A stretch of 64,000 nt of DNA from the NCBI GenBank assembly GCA_000648925.1, contig JFHF01000029.1, forward strand, positions 40,898 through 104,897, read 5' to 3'. This DNA comes from Caballeronia jiangsuensis. GTDB lineage: Bacteria > Pseudomonadota > Gammaproteobacteria > Burkholderiales > Burkholderiaceae. The notes beneath the pieces were generated by a model. It saw nothing but the letters and a program-made list of their open reading frames with translations, made no database searches and had not been told where the DNA came from. Position 1 is the stretch's first letter. Every line of letters starts with the position of its first letter. Below are positions 1 through 8,616 of this stretch, in pieces. The position numbers and the translations under genes were made by a program.

Positions 1-204
1 AATCACGTCGATGCCGTCGGTATCGGGCAGGCCGAGATCGATCACGACAATATCGGGTTGCCTCGTGGCGATCTCGCGCAATCCCGCCTTGCCCGTCTCC
101 GCCTCGACGACCGCGAGTTCGTGCGACTCCAGCGTCGAGCGCACGAAGCGTCTGATCTGCGGATCGTCTTCGATTATCAGCGCCGTGTGCCCGGTTTCGC
201 TCAT
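1..204 (-). CDS. kdpE: KdpE response regulator, N-terminal part (cut by window edge)
   Basis: The visible 68 residues form the start of a CheY-like receiver domain. An acidic pair follows the first beta strand (LIIEDDPQIRR), and the phospho-acceptor Asp lies in the DIVVIDLGLPD segment. The winged-helix output domain would lie outside the window. The start codon overlaps the kdpD stop in an ATGA arrangement, so the two are translationally coupled. In known systems KdpE is phosphorylated by KdpD when K+ is low or osmotic stress occurs, and it activates kdpFABC. The identification rests on the receiver fold plus its position behind kdpD. Confidence 0.93.
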   Translation of the reverse strand, partial: MSETGHTALIIEDDPQIRRFVRSTLESHELAVVEAETGKAGLREIATRQPDIVVIDLGLPDTDGIDVI

Positions 205-2984
205 GGTCGCGTCTCGCCGGTTCCGTGGTCCAGCGCGGGCTGCTCGTCCACCGGTACGTCGAGCGTCGGCGGCGTGCCGTCCGCGGGCAGCGTGAACCAG
301 AATCGCGATCCCGCGACGCGGCCATCCTCGATACGATTCTCGACGCCGATCTGCCCGCCATGCGCTTCGACGATCGCGCGGCAAATCGCGAGGCCCAGCC
401 CCACGCCGGACTGCGCGGACTCCTTCTGTCCGCGCGTGAATTTTTCGAACAGACGTGTCTCGATGCCGGGCGGAATGCCCGGCCCGCGATCGTCGATGCA
501 AACGCGCACGCATCGCTGTCCCGAAAGCTGTTCCTCGCGCGCGGATATCTCGATGTCGGTGCCTTTGGGCGTGTACTTCGCGACGTTCTCCAGAAGATTG
601 GCGAAGAGCCGGTCCATCAGCACGGCGTCGAGTTGCAAGAGCGGCAAGTCCGGCGGAATGCGGGTCTGCACGCGGCGGCCCGCGAGCGTCCGCTTGAGTC
701 CCGCGAGCGCGGCGCCTACGGTTTCCTCCAGCATCGACCATTGCCGGTTCAGCCGGATCGCGCCCGCTTGCAGCCGCGCCATGTCGAGGAGATTGGTGAC
801 GAGACCGCTCATGCGCAGCGCTTCCTCGTGAATCGCGTGAACGAGCTCCTGAGCGCGGCCGACGCCCGGCTCGGCGGCATCGACCTTTTCTTCGAGAATC
901 GAAGCGAAGCCGACGATCGACGTGAGCGGCGTGCGCAGATCGTGCGAAATGGCGGACAGAAGCGCATTGCGCATACGCTCCGACTCCATGTTGACGAGCG
1001 CGTCCTGCGCGATTTCGACATAGTGGACGCGCTCGATGGCAAGCGCGATTTGCGCCGCGAAGGTCTCGATCATCCGGTGTTGCTCGGGGATGGCGAGATC
1101 GGCGATGCGCTGCGGCGCGAAGGCCAGGACGCCGCGCGTGCGCATCGGCGCCTTGAGCGGCAGATACAGCGCCTGCGCGGCAGGCAAGGTGTCGGTGCTG
1201 AGTCCCGCGGGCTTCTGCTGGTCGTAGACCCACTGCGCGATATCGAGATCCAGCTCCGATTTGTCGATCGTCGTTTCCGGGCTCGCCTCCGCCACCTTCT
1301 GCTGCACCTTCTCCGCGCTGTCGGGCAGAAGAATGGCCGCGCGCGCCTGAAATACTTCCGCGATGTGCCGCGTGCCGATCTCGATGATCTGCTCGGTCAT
1401 CAGCGCGGCGGCGAGTTCCTTGGTCATCGCGTACATGGCGCCGGTGCGCCGCTCGCGTTGCGAGGCGATGCGCGCCTCGCGCCGCAGGCTCGACGTCAGA
1501 TGACTGATCGTGAGCGACGTCAGCAGCATGACCGCGAACGTCAGAAGGTATTGCGTATCGCCGACCGAGAACGACATGACCGGCGCGACGAAAAAGAAAT
1601 CGAACGCGGCGACCGACAGGAACGAGAGCATCACGCCCGGTCCGCGGCCAAGGCGCACGGCAGTGAAAATCACGCCGAGCAGATAGAGCATCACGAGATT
1701 GGTCACTGCGAACCGCTGCGCGGCGAGCGCGCTCGCGACGAGCGTGATCCCGCCGCCGATCGCGAGTGCGAAGGCGTAGGCTCGCGGCGGAGAATGCGCG
1801 CCGTCCCGCAGCGCGCTGAACGTGAGCGGCGGGCGTTGCGGGCCTTCGCGCGTGCCGGTGGACACGAGCGTTACGTCGATATCCGCGGCCTGCCGGATGA
1901 TGCGCTCGCTCACCGGCCGCGCGAAGTAGCGCCGCCAGCCTTGCGTCATCGATGCGCTCGCCACCAGCTTCGACACATTGCGCATGCGCGCATAGTCGAT
2001 GAGCGTCGCGGCTGCGTCGGCGCCATCGAGCGTGACGGTTTCCGCGCCGAGCTCGGACGCGAGCTTGAGCGCATCGAGCGTGCGGCGCCGCTGTTCGTCG
2101 GAGAGCCGCTGGAGCTTTGGCGTCTCCACATAGACGGCGAGCCAGTCGGCCTTGAGCGCCGCCGCGAGCCGCGCGGCCGCGCGCACGAGCGCCGCGCTTT
2201 CCGGACCGGGACCGACGCACGCGATCAGGCGCTCGCGCGCCCGCCAGATGCGCTCGATCGATTGATCGGCGCGGTACTCGCGCATCTGCGCATCGACGCG
2301 ATCGGCGGTGCGCCGCAGCGCGAGTTCGCGCAACGCGATCAGGTTGCCCTTGCGGAAGAAATTGCGCACCGCGTGCTCGGCCTGCGTCGGCAGATACACC
2401 TTCCCGTCGCGCAGGCGGTCGAGCAGTTCCTCCGGCGGAAGATCGACGAGCGTGACTTCATCGGCGAGATCGAACACGCGATCCGGCACCGTCTCCCAGA
2501 CGCGAATGCCGGTGATGCGCCCCACGATGTCGTTCAGGCTTTCGAGATGCTGCACGTTGACGGTCGTGTAGACGTCGATGCCCGCATCGAGCAGTTCCTG
2601 AACGTCCTGCCAGCGCTTCATGTGGCGCGAGCCCTGCACGTTCGAATGCGCGAGCTCGTCGACGAGAATCAGCTCCGGCTTGCGCGCGAGCGCCGCATCG
2701 AGATCGAACTCCGCGAGCAGGCGTCCGCGATATTCGATGCGCGCCACGGGCAGCGTGTCGAGCCCGTCGAGCAGCGCGAGCGTCTCCTTGCGGCCATGGG
2801 TTTCGACGACGCCGACGACCACATCCGCGCCTTCGTCGAGGCGACGGCGCGCGGCCTGCAACATCGCGAAGGTCTTGCCGACGCCCGCGGAGGCGCCGAA
2901 GAACACCTTCAGCCGCCCGCGCTGGCGCTTCTCCTCTTCTCGCTGAAGCTTGTCGAGCAGTTCGTCGGGATCGGGCCGCGTCAT
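201..2984 (-). CDS. kdpD: Sensor histidine kinase KdpD
   Basis: A 927-residue membrane sensor kinase, the normal length for KdpD. The N-terminal KdpD domain has a Walker A motif (GASAGVGKT, near residue 30) and a DELAHSN Walker B-like segment. A universal-stress-like domain follows, then four hydrophobic helices around residues 400-500, a GAF-like region, the His box ISHDLRTPLT near residue 680, and a C-terminal ATPase domain with DRGPGIP and GVGLGLAI. It senses low K+ or turgor change and phosphorylates KdpE. It lies 31 bp downstream of kdpC and overlaps kdpE by 4 bp, so the regulators are co-transcribed with the pump genes. All catalytic boxes look intact. Confidence 0.97.
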   Translation of the reverse strand: MTRPDPDELLDKLQREEEKRQRGRLKVFFGASAGVGKTFAMLQAARRRLDEGADVVVGVVETHGRKETLALLDGLDTLPVARIEYRGRLLAEFDLDAALARKPELILVDELAHSNVQGSRHMKRWQDVQELLDAGIDVYTTVNVQHLESLNDIVGRITGIRVWETVPDRVFDLADEVTLVDLPPEELLDRLRDGKVYLPTQAEHAVRNFFRKGNLIALRELALRRTADRVDAQMREYRADQSIERIWRARERLIACVGPGPESAALVRAAARLAAALKADWLAVYVETPKLQRLSDEQRRRTLDALKLASELGAETVTLDGADAAATLIDYARMRNVSKLVASASMTQGWRRYFARPVSERIIRQAADIDVTLVSTGTREGPQRPPLTFSALRDGAHSPPRAYAFALAIGGGITLVASALAAQRFAVTNLVMLYLLGVIFTAVRLGRGPGVMLSFLSVAAFDFFFVAPVMSFSVGDTQYLLTFAVMLLTSLTISHLTSSLRREARIASQRERRTGAMYAMTKELAAALMTEQIIEIGTRHIAEVFQARAAILLPDSAEKVQQKVAEASPETTIDKSELDLDIAQWVYDQQKPAGLSTDTLPAAQALYLPLKAPMRTRGVLAFAPQRIADLAIPEQHRMIETFAAQIALAIERVHYVEIAQDALVNMESERMRNALLSAISHDLRTPLTSIVGFASILEEKVDAAEPGVGRAQELVHAIHEEALRMSGLVTNLLDMARLQAGAIRLNRQWSMLEETVGAALAGLKRTLAGRRVQTRIPPDLPLLQLDAVLMDRLFANLLENVAKYTPKGTDIEISAREEQLSGQRCVRVCIDDRGPGIPPGIETRLFEKFTRGQKESAQSGVGLGLAICRAIVEAHGGQIGVENRIEDGRVAGSRFWFTLPADGTPPTLDVPVDEQPALDHGTGETRP

Positions 2985-3015
2985 CGTTGTCGTCTCTTAT
3001 CAAGGGCGCACTGTA

Positions 3016-3594
3016 TCAGCCGCGCGCCGCATCCAGCGCCAGATTGAGCTTCAGCACGTTCACGCGCGGCTCGCCGAGCACGCCGAACTGGCGCGCGCTC
3101 GTGGCCTCGCCGACGAGCGCCTCGACCTGCGCCGACGTCATCCCGCGCGCCTTCGCCACACGCGCGACCTGATAAGCCGCCGCCGCCGGACTGATCTCCG
3201 GATCGAGGCCGCTGCCGGAGGACGTCACGAGATCGACGGGCACCGGCGCCCGGTTGTCCGGATCGGCGGCGTGGAGCGCGTCGATGCGCCCCTTGATCTC
3301 ATCGGCGAGCGCGGGATTGGTCGGCCCGAGATTCGAGCCGCTCGAACTGCCCGCGTTGTACGGATTCGGCGTCGTCGCCGACAGACGTCCCCAGAAGTAC
3401 TGCGGCGCATCGAACTGCTGTCCGATGATCTCCGAGCCGACCGCCCGGCCGTCGCGCTCGATCAGGCTGCCGTTCGCCTGATGCGGGAACGCCGCCTGCC
3501 CGATCGCGGTGACGACAGCAGGATAAACCAGTCCCGTGAGCACCGTCAGCGCGACGAACAACACGATCGCCGGACGCAAAATTGTCTTCATCAT
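3016..3594 (-). CDS. kdpC: K+-transporting ATPase subunit KdpC
   Basis: A 192-residue protein with one N-terminal membrane helix (residues 6-30) and a periplasmic C-terminal domain containing the KdpC-typical NPALADEIKGRID and DLVTSSGSGLDPEISPAAA segments. KdpC stabilises the KdpFABC complex and is linked to high K+ affinity. Two adjacent ATG codons (3594 and 3591) could both serve as start. The gene begins 2 bp after the kdpB stop, which indicates tight coupling. Confidence 0.96.
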   Translation of the reverse strand: MMKTILRPAIVLFVALTVLTGLVYPAVVTAIGQAAFPHQANGSLIERDGRAVGSEIIGQQFDAPQYFWGRLSATTPNPYNAGSSSGSNLGPTNPALADEIKGRIDALHAADPDNRAPVPVDLVTSSGSGLDPEISPAAAAYQVARVAKARGMTSAQVEALVGEATSARQFGVLGEPRVNVLKLNLALDAARG

Positions 3595-3596
3595 GT

Positions 3597-5726
3597 TTAA
3601 CTCCAGCCAAGTGCGGTAATGACCATGTCGATGAGCTTGATGAACGGAAACGGCAGGACGATGCCGCCGAGGCCGTAGATCAGCAGGTTGCGGCGCAGGA
3701 GCGAGGCGGCACCCAGCGCGCGATACTTCACGCCCTTGAGCGCGAGCGGAATCAGGAACACGATGATCAGCGCGTTGAAAATCACCGCCGACAAGATAGC
3801 CGACGAAGGCGACGCCAGATGCATCACGTCCAGCACCCGAAGTTGCGGATAGGTCGTCGCGAACGCCGCCGGGATGATCGCGAAGTACTTGGCGACGTCG
3901 TTGGCGATCGAGAACGTCGTGAGCGAGCCGCGCGTCATCAGCATCTGCTTGCCGATCTCGACGATCTCGATCAGCTTGGTCGGATTCGAGTCCAGATCGA
4001 CCATGTTGCCCGCTTCCTTCGCGGCCTGCGTGCCGGTGTTCATCGCCACTGCGACGTCGGCCTGCGCGAGCGCGGGGGCGTCGTTGGTGCCGTCGCCGGT
4101 CATCGCGACCAGACGTCCTTCGGCCTGATGCGCGCGGATCGTCGAGAGCTTGGCTTCGGGCGTCGCTTCGGCGAGGAAGTCGTCGACGCCCGCTTCCGCC
4201 GCGATCGCCGCGGCCGTGAGGCGGTTGTCGCCGGTGACCATCACCGTCTTGATGCCCATCTTGCGCAGTTCCGCGAAGCGCTCCTTGATGCCGCCCTTCA
4301 CGATGTCCTTCAGCTCGATCACGCCGAGCGCGCGCGCCGTCTCGTTCACGCGCTCCGCCACCACGAGCGGCGTGCTGCCGCGCCGCGCGATGTCGTCGAC
4401 GGCGCTCTGCACTTCCTGCGGAAAGCGCCCGCCGCGCTCCTCGACGTACTTCCTCACCGCGTCGGCCGCGCCCTTGCGAATCTCGCGGCCGGGAAGATCG
4501 ACGCCGCTCATGCGCGTCTGCGCCGTGAACGCGAGAAAGGTCGCGTGCAGTGTCGCCATGTCGCGCTCGCGGATATTGAAGCGCTGCTTCGCCAGCACGA
4601 CGATGCTGCGGCCTTCCGGCGTTTCATCGGCGAGCGATGCGAGTTGCGCCGCATCGGCGAGATCGCGTTCGGCGATGCCCGGCGCCGCGACGAACATCGA
4701 CGCCTGACGATTGCCGAGCGTGATCGTGCCGGTCTTGTCGAGCAGCAGCACGTCGACGTCGCCCGCCGCTTCGACCGCGCGGCCCGACGTGGCGATCACG
4801 TTCGCCTGCATCATGCGGCTCATGCCCGCGACGCCGATGGCCGAAAGCAGGCCGCCGATGGTCGTCGGAATCAGGCACACGAGCAGCGCGACGAGCGCCG
4901 TGATCGTCACGACATGGCCCTGCTTCGCCGCTTCCACGGAGAACATCGAGAACGGCAGCAGCGTGGCCGTGGCGAAGAGCAGCACGAGCGTCAGCGCGAC
5001 GAGCAGGATCGTCAGCGCGATCTCGTTCGGCGTCTTCTGGCGCTTGGCGCCCTCGACCATCGCGATCATGCGGTCGAGAAAGGCCTCGCCGGGATTCACG
5101 CCCACGCGCACGACGATCCAGTCGGAGAGCACGCGCGTGCCGCCCGTCACCGATGAGAAGTCGCCGCCCGACTCGCGGATCACCGGCGCGGATTCGCCCG
5201 TGATCGCGGATTCGTCCACGGACGCGACGCCTTCGATCACGTCGCCGTCGGCGGGAATCACATCGCCCGCTTCGACGAGGACGACGTCGCCCTTGCGCAG
5301 ATCGGTGGATGTCGTGATGCGGATCGGCGACTTCGGATGCGGCTCGTTGAGCTTCTTCGCCATCACGTTGTGCTTCGCCTGACGCAGCGATGCGGCCTGC
5401 GCCTTCGAGCGCCCTTCCGCGAGCGCCTCAGCGAAGTTCGCGAAAAGCACCGTGAACCATAGCCACAGCGCGATCGCGAGGATGAAACCCGCGGGCGCTT
5501 CGGCCTGGCCGGCAAGCGCGGCGAAGAAGAGCACCGTCGTCAGAATGCTGCCGACGTAGACGCAGAACATCACCGGGTTGCGCAACTGCGTGCGCGGCGC
5601 GAGCTTCTTGAACGAATCGACGATCGCCGGCTTGACCAGCGCCGGGTCGAACATCGAACGTACGGCCGTGCGTGCCTGTCCCAGATTCTCGGGGCGATGC
5701 ATCGGCGGTTGATTCATTTGAGTCAT
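3597..5726 (-). CDS. kdpB: K+-transporting P-type ATPase subunit KdpB
   Basis: A 709-residue P-type ATPase catalytic subunit. The dephosphorylation motif TGES (in AITGESAPV), the phosphorylation motif DKTGTIT and the hinge motif TGDGTNDAPAL are all present, with membrane helices at residues 50-110, 240-300 and three near the C terminus. It hydrolyses ATP to drive K+ uptake through KdpA in the inner membrane. It lies between kdpA (13 bp upstream) and kdpC (2 bp downstream). Nothing in the sequence suggests loss of function. The N terminus carries the usual Burkholderia-type hydrophilic extension before the first helix. Confidence 0.97.
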   Translation of the reverse strand: MTQMNQPPMHRPENLGQARTAVRSMFDPALVKPAIVDSFKKLAPRTQLRNPVMFCVYVGSILTTVLFFAALAGQAEAPAGFILAIALWLWFTVLFANFAEALAEGRSKAQAASLRQAKHNVMAKKLNEPHPKSPIRITTSTDLRKGDVVLVEAGDVIPADGDVIEGVASVDESAITGESAPVIRESGGDFSSVTGGTRVLSDWIVVRVGVNPGEAFLDRMIAMVEGAKRQKTPNEIALTILLVALTLVLLFATATLLPFSMFSVEAAKQGHVVTITALVALLVCLIPTTIGGLLSAIGVAGMSRMMQANVIATSGRAVEAAGDVDVLLLDKTGTITLGNRQASMFVAAPGIAERDLADAAQLASLADETPEGRSIVVLAKQRFNIRERDMATLHATFLAFTAQTRMSGVDLPGREIRKGAADAVRKYVEERGGRFPQEVQSAVDDIARRGSTPLVVAERVNETARALGVIELKDIVKGGIKERFAELRKMGIKTVMVTGDNRLTAAAIAAEAGVDDFLAEATPEAKLSTIRAHQAEGRLVAMTGDGTNDAPALAQADVAVAMNTGTQAAKEAGNMVDLDSNPTKLIEIVEIGKQMLMTRGSLTTFSIANDVAKYFAIIPAAFATTYPQLRVLDVMHLASPSSAILSAVIFNALIIVFLIPLALKGVKYRALGAASLLRRNLLIYGLGGIVLPFPFIKLIDMVITALGWS

Positions 5727-5739
5727 GCTGTCCTCGACT

Positions 5740-7524
5740 TCAATGGCCTGCGATCATGGTGATGTGCTCGACGATGGGACCGAGCGCGAGCGCGGGCACG
5801 TAGGTGAGCGCGCCGACGAGCAGCAGCGTGCCGAGCAGAAGGACCACGAAAAGCGGACCGTGCGTCGGCAGCGTGCCCGCTGTCACGGCGAGACGCTTCT
5901 TCGCGGCGAGCGAACCGGCGATCGCGAGAATCGGGATGAGCGAGCCGAAGCGGCCGAACCACATCGCGATGCCGAGCATCGAGTTATAGAAGGGCGTGTT
6001 CACCGAAAGACCGCCGAACGCGCTGCCGTTGTTGTTGGCGGCCGAGCTGAACGCATAGAGGATTTCGGAGAAGCCGTGCGCGCCCGGATTCGCGATACCC
6101 GCCGTGCCCGCCGCGCTCAGAACGGCGATCGACGTGCCCACGAGCACCAAGAGCGGCGTCAGCAGAATGACGATGGACACCATCTTCATCTCGAACGATT
6201 CGATCTTCTTGCCGACGTACTCCGGCGTGCGGCCGATCATCAGCCCGGCGACGAACACGGCCAGCAACGCGAACGCGAGCATCCCGTACAGACCGGAACC
6301 GACGCCGCCGAAGATCACTTCGCCGAGCTGGATCAGGAGCATCGGCACGAGACCGCCGAGCGGGGTGAGCGAATCGTGCATGTTGCTGACCGCGCCGCAG
6401 GAGGCCGAGGTCGTCGCGACCGTGAAGATGCCCGACTGCGCGATGCCCAGACGCGTCTCCTTGCCTTCCATGTTGCCGCCCGCCTGCAACGCGGACGCCT
6501 GCGTATCGACATGCAGCGACGCATAGACCGGATTGCCCGCCTGCTCCGCCAAGATCTCGAACCAGCAGGCGGCGGCGAACGCGATGGTCATCGCCGCGAG
6601 CACGGCGTAGCCCTGACGCTTGTCGCCGACCGTGCGTCCGAACACCACGCACAGCGCCGCCGGAATGATCAGCATGGCGAGCATCTGCATGAAGTTCGAG
6701 AACGGCGTCGGGTTCTCGTACGGATGCGCGGAGTTGGCGTTGAAGAAGCCGCCGCCGTTGGTGCCGAGCATCTTGATCGCTTCCTGCGAGGCGACCGGGC
6801 CCATCGGCAGAGTCTGCTTGTCGGCCTTGAGCGTTTGCGTGACGGACTTGCCCTGCGCGTCGGTCGATTGCGTCTGATAGCTCGTGACCTGCAGCGTCGA
6901 TACGTCCTGATACGCCCTGAAGTTCTGGATCGCGCCCTGGCTCACGAAGACGAGCGCGAAGACGACGGCGAGCGGCGCGAGAATGTAGAGCGTGGTGCGT
7001 GTCAGATCGACCCAGAAATTGCCGATGGTCTGCGCGGAATGGCGCTTGAAGCCGCGGATCAGCGCGATGACCACCGCGATGCCGGTCGCCGCCGACAGGA
7101 AGTTCTGCACGGTGAGGCCGAGCATCTGCGCGAGATAGCCGAGCGTGCTCTCGCCGCCGTAATCCTGCCAGTTCGTGTTGGTCACGAAGCTGACGGCGGT
7201 GTTGAACGCGGCGTCCGGCGACATCGCGGCGAAGCCTTGCGGATTGGCCGGCAGCATGCCTTGCAGACGCAGGATGGCGTACAGCACGAGCGCGCCGAGC
7301 ACGTTGAAGAGCATCACGGCGAGCGCGTAATGCTTCCACGACATTTCGGCATCGGGATCCACGCCGGCGATGCGATACAGCACGTTCTCGACCGGACGCC
7401 CGATCCTGCGCACGACGACGGACGATCCGTCGAGCACGTTCGAGATATAGCGGCCGAGCGGAATGGCGAGTGCGATCAGAACGACGATGAAAATCGCCGT
7501 CTGCATGAAGGTATTGGCGTTCAT
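5740..7524 (-). CDS. kdpA: K+-transporting ATPase subunit KdpA
   Basis: A 594-residue K+-channel-like subunit with about ten membrane helices. Its selectivity-filter-like glycine segments are visible (TNTNWQDYGGES, GTNGGGFFNANSAHP, ATTSASCGAVSNMHDS, NNNGSAFGG), all hallmarks of KdpA. I chose the ATG at 7522-7524 over an upstream in-frame start at 7599 because the latter runs through kdpF in another frame, and because the ATG overlaps the kdpF stop as ATGA. KdpA binds and translocates K+ in the inner membrane. Confidence 0.96.
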   Translation of the reverse strand: MNANTFMQTAIFIVVLIALAIPLGRYISNVLDGSSVVVRRIGRPVENVLYRIAGVDPDAEMSWKHYALAVMLFNVLGALVLYAILRLQGMLPANPQGFAAMSPDAAFNTAVSFVTNTNWQDYGGESTLGYLAQMLGLTVQNFLSAATGIAVVIALIRGFKRHSAQTIGNFWVDLTRTTLYILAPLAVVFALVFVSQGAIQNFRAYQDVSTLQVTSYQTQSTDAQGKSVTQTLKADKQTLPMGPVASQEAIKMLGTNGGGFFNANSAHPYENPTPFSNFMQMLAMLIIPAALCVVFGRTVGDKRQGYAVLAAMTIAFAAACWFEILAEQAGNPVYASLHVDTQASALQAGGNMEGKETRLGIAQSGIFTVATTSASCGAVSNMHDSLTPLGGLVPMLLIQLGEVIFGGVGSGLYGMLAFALLAVFVAGLMIGRTPEYVGKKIESFEMKMVSIVILLTPLLVLVGTSIAVLSAAGTAGIANPGAHGFSEILYAFSSAANNNGSAFGGLSVNTPFYNSMLGIAMWFGRFGSLIPILAIAGSLAAKKRLAVTAGTLPTHGPLFVVLLLGTLLLVGALTYVPALALGPIVEHITMIAGH

Positions 7525-7616
7525 TCGAGATCCTCCGCACGCAAAAGCGCGTACACGAGGTACACGAAAAGCAGCAGCGTGGAAGCCGCCGCGAGCCACA
7601 ACATCCAGGCGCTCAT
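7521..7616 (-). CDS. kdpF: KdpF small membrane subunit
   Basis: A 31-residue single-span hydrophobic peptide (MSAWMLWLAAASTLLLFVYL, then VYALLRAEDLE). Position immediately before kdpA, length and topology all match KdpF, which stabilises the KdpABC complex. Both ends overlap neighbours by 4 bp: the start overlaps the stop of an upstream 35-codon ORF, and the stop overlaps the kdpA start. It is short enough to be missed by automatic gene callers. Confidence 0.88.
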   Translation of the reverse strand: MSAWMLWLAAASTLLLFVYLVYALLRAEDLE

Positions 7617-7720
7617 GGACGGCCTCCCGTCGCGCGGCGGCTCAGTCGCTCGCAGCCGCGCGTGAGCGCCACGCAAAGTCCCCAGAACAGGACGATGCCG
7701 GCGAGATAGATGAAGTCCAT
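7613..7720 (-). CDS. Small membrane protein leading the kdp operon
   Basis: A 35-codon ORF starting at ATG 7720, preceded on its strand by a purine-rich GGGGAGAA ribosome site. The product (MDFIYLAGIVLFWGLCVALT, then RGCERLSRRATGGRP) has one membrane helix and a basic C-terminal tail containing CERL. Its stop overlaps the kdpF start as ATGA, and it is the first gene of the operon. As I recall, similar short ORFs precede kdpF in other beta- and gammaproteobacteria, often mis-annotated as ATPase components. I infer a small Kdp accessory peptide. No function is demonstrated by the sequence. Confidence 0.7.
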   Translation of the reverse strand: MDFIYLAGIVLFWGLCVALTRGCERLSRRATGGRP

Positions 7721-7805
7721 TTTGGTGTTCTCCCCTTATGCGGTTCAGGACAGCGTGGAGAATACGAAAACGGACGTAAACGACTTAACAAGAGGTCGGG
7801 GGAAG

Positions 7806-7823
7806 GTATAAAAATGGTGTAAA
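7806..7823 (-). promoter_or_regulatory. Putative KdpE box upstream of the kdp operon
   Basis: Read on the minus strand this is TTTACACCATTTTTATAC, two imperfect direct T-rich half-sites (TTTACAC / TTTATAC). It resembles the E. coli KdpE site, which I recall as TTTATAC followed by a T-run and TTTACA. It lies about 85-100 bp before the first kdp ORF. Downstream of it is a possible promoter, TTGTTA, 18 bp, TCGTAT. The same region drives the divergent small gene at 7857. Confidence 0.5.
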
Positions 7824-7856
7824 GATGTGGACTGCCATTCTCGCGAGGCGATTCTT

Positions 7857-8045
7857 ATGACAGACGATCCCGATCCCGAGCAGCTAAAAGGCCCAGGCGG
7901 AATGACGTTGCGGGAGATACACGAACAGGTGCGGAAATCGGTCGAGCGCGACCGCGAAGCGCAGGCCGCGCATAAATCAGTTGCGCCGAAATCGCGATGG
8001 CAAAGATGGGTGCGCTACGTGTGGGGACGCAGCGGGCGCCGCTGA
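7857..8045 (+). CDS. Small hypothetical protein, divergent from kdp
   Basis: A 62-residue soluble, highly charged protein (begins MTDDPDPEQLKGPGGMTLRE, ends in a basic WVRYVWGRSGRR tail). I chose ATG 7857, preceded by GAGG, over a GTG at 7827 that lies against the putative KdpE box. There is no membrane segment or known motif. The middle (REIHEQVRKSVERDREAQAA) looks helical and amphipathic. It shares the intergenic region with the kdp operon, so co-regulation by K+ status is possible but unproven. Confidence 0.6.
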   Translation: MTDDPDPEQLKGPGGMTLREIHEQVRKSVERDREAQAAHKSVAPKSRWQRWVRYVWGRSGRR

Positions 8046-8079
8046 TCGCGGTTTGCGGGTCAGCGGTTCGAACCGGTTC

Positions 8080-8508
8080 TCAGGCGGTGGCTTTCGCCTC
8101 CAGCTCCGCGATGCGCTTGCGTAGCGCGCGGTCTTCCTGAAAGCGCGCCGTCTCATCGCGGATGATCGCGACGATGCCGGTCACTTCGCCTTGCGATTGC
8201 AACAGCGCGACCGTGAACGCAATCGACATCGTGCGTCCGGCTTTATCGACGGCGGGCACCTTGAGCAGATCGTGTCCGTAGCGCGTCTCGCCGGTCGCCA
8301 TCGTCTTGTTATAACCGTCCCAGTGACGGCCGCGCAGGCGTTCCGGGATGATCAGGTCCAGCGACTGTCCCAATGCTTCGCTCTGGGTGAAGCCGAACAT
8401 GCGTTCGGCCGCCGGATTCCATAACGTGATCGCGCCGCTCGCGTCCGAAATGATCACGGCATCGCCGATCGCATTGACGAGCTGTTCGTAGTCGATGGTG
8501 GGGGTCAT
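8080..8508 (-). CDS. Stand-alone PAS domain protein
   Basis: A 142-residue protein consisting of one PAS domain (about residues 8-120: AVIISDASGAITLWNPAAER, RMFGF, then a PAC-like IVAIIRDETARF segment) and a short C-terminal helix (RALRKRIAELEAKATA). There is no kinase, GGDEF or other output domain. I chose ATG 8508; an upstream in-frame start at 8562 would add 18 residues. Such proteins may bind a small molecule or partner and act through protein contacts. No partner gene is adjacent, so the role is unknown. Confidence 0.85.
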   Translation of the reverse strand: MTPTIDYEQLVNAIGDAVIISDASGAITLWNPAAERMFGFTQSEALGQSLDLIIPERLRGRHWDGYNKTMATGETRYGHDLLKVPAVDKAGRTMSIAFTVALLQSQGEVTGIVAIIRDETARFQEDRALRKRIAELEAKATA

Positions 8509-8616
8509 GGTGTCGTCCGGATCGATATAGTATTTTTGAAGGGCGCTGCCATTCTGCCGCAAAACAGACCGACGGCAGAAGGCAGCGATTACCCTTCACC
8601 TGCCAATATAACCGCG

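Noticed and set aside
225..3047. A 940-codon open frame antisense to kdpD, and similar long antisense frames at 3582-5156 and 5725-7665
   Set aside because: They mirror well-conserved kdp genes, are Arg/His-rich, have no ribosome site, and are expected from third-position G/C bias.
8060..8085. GGTTCGAACCGG motif resembling a tRNA T-loop
   Set aside because: It is a short palindrome between two genes without the rest of a tRNA.
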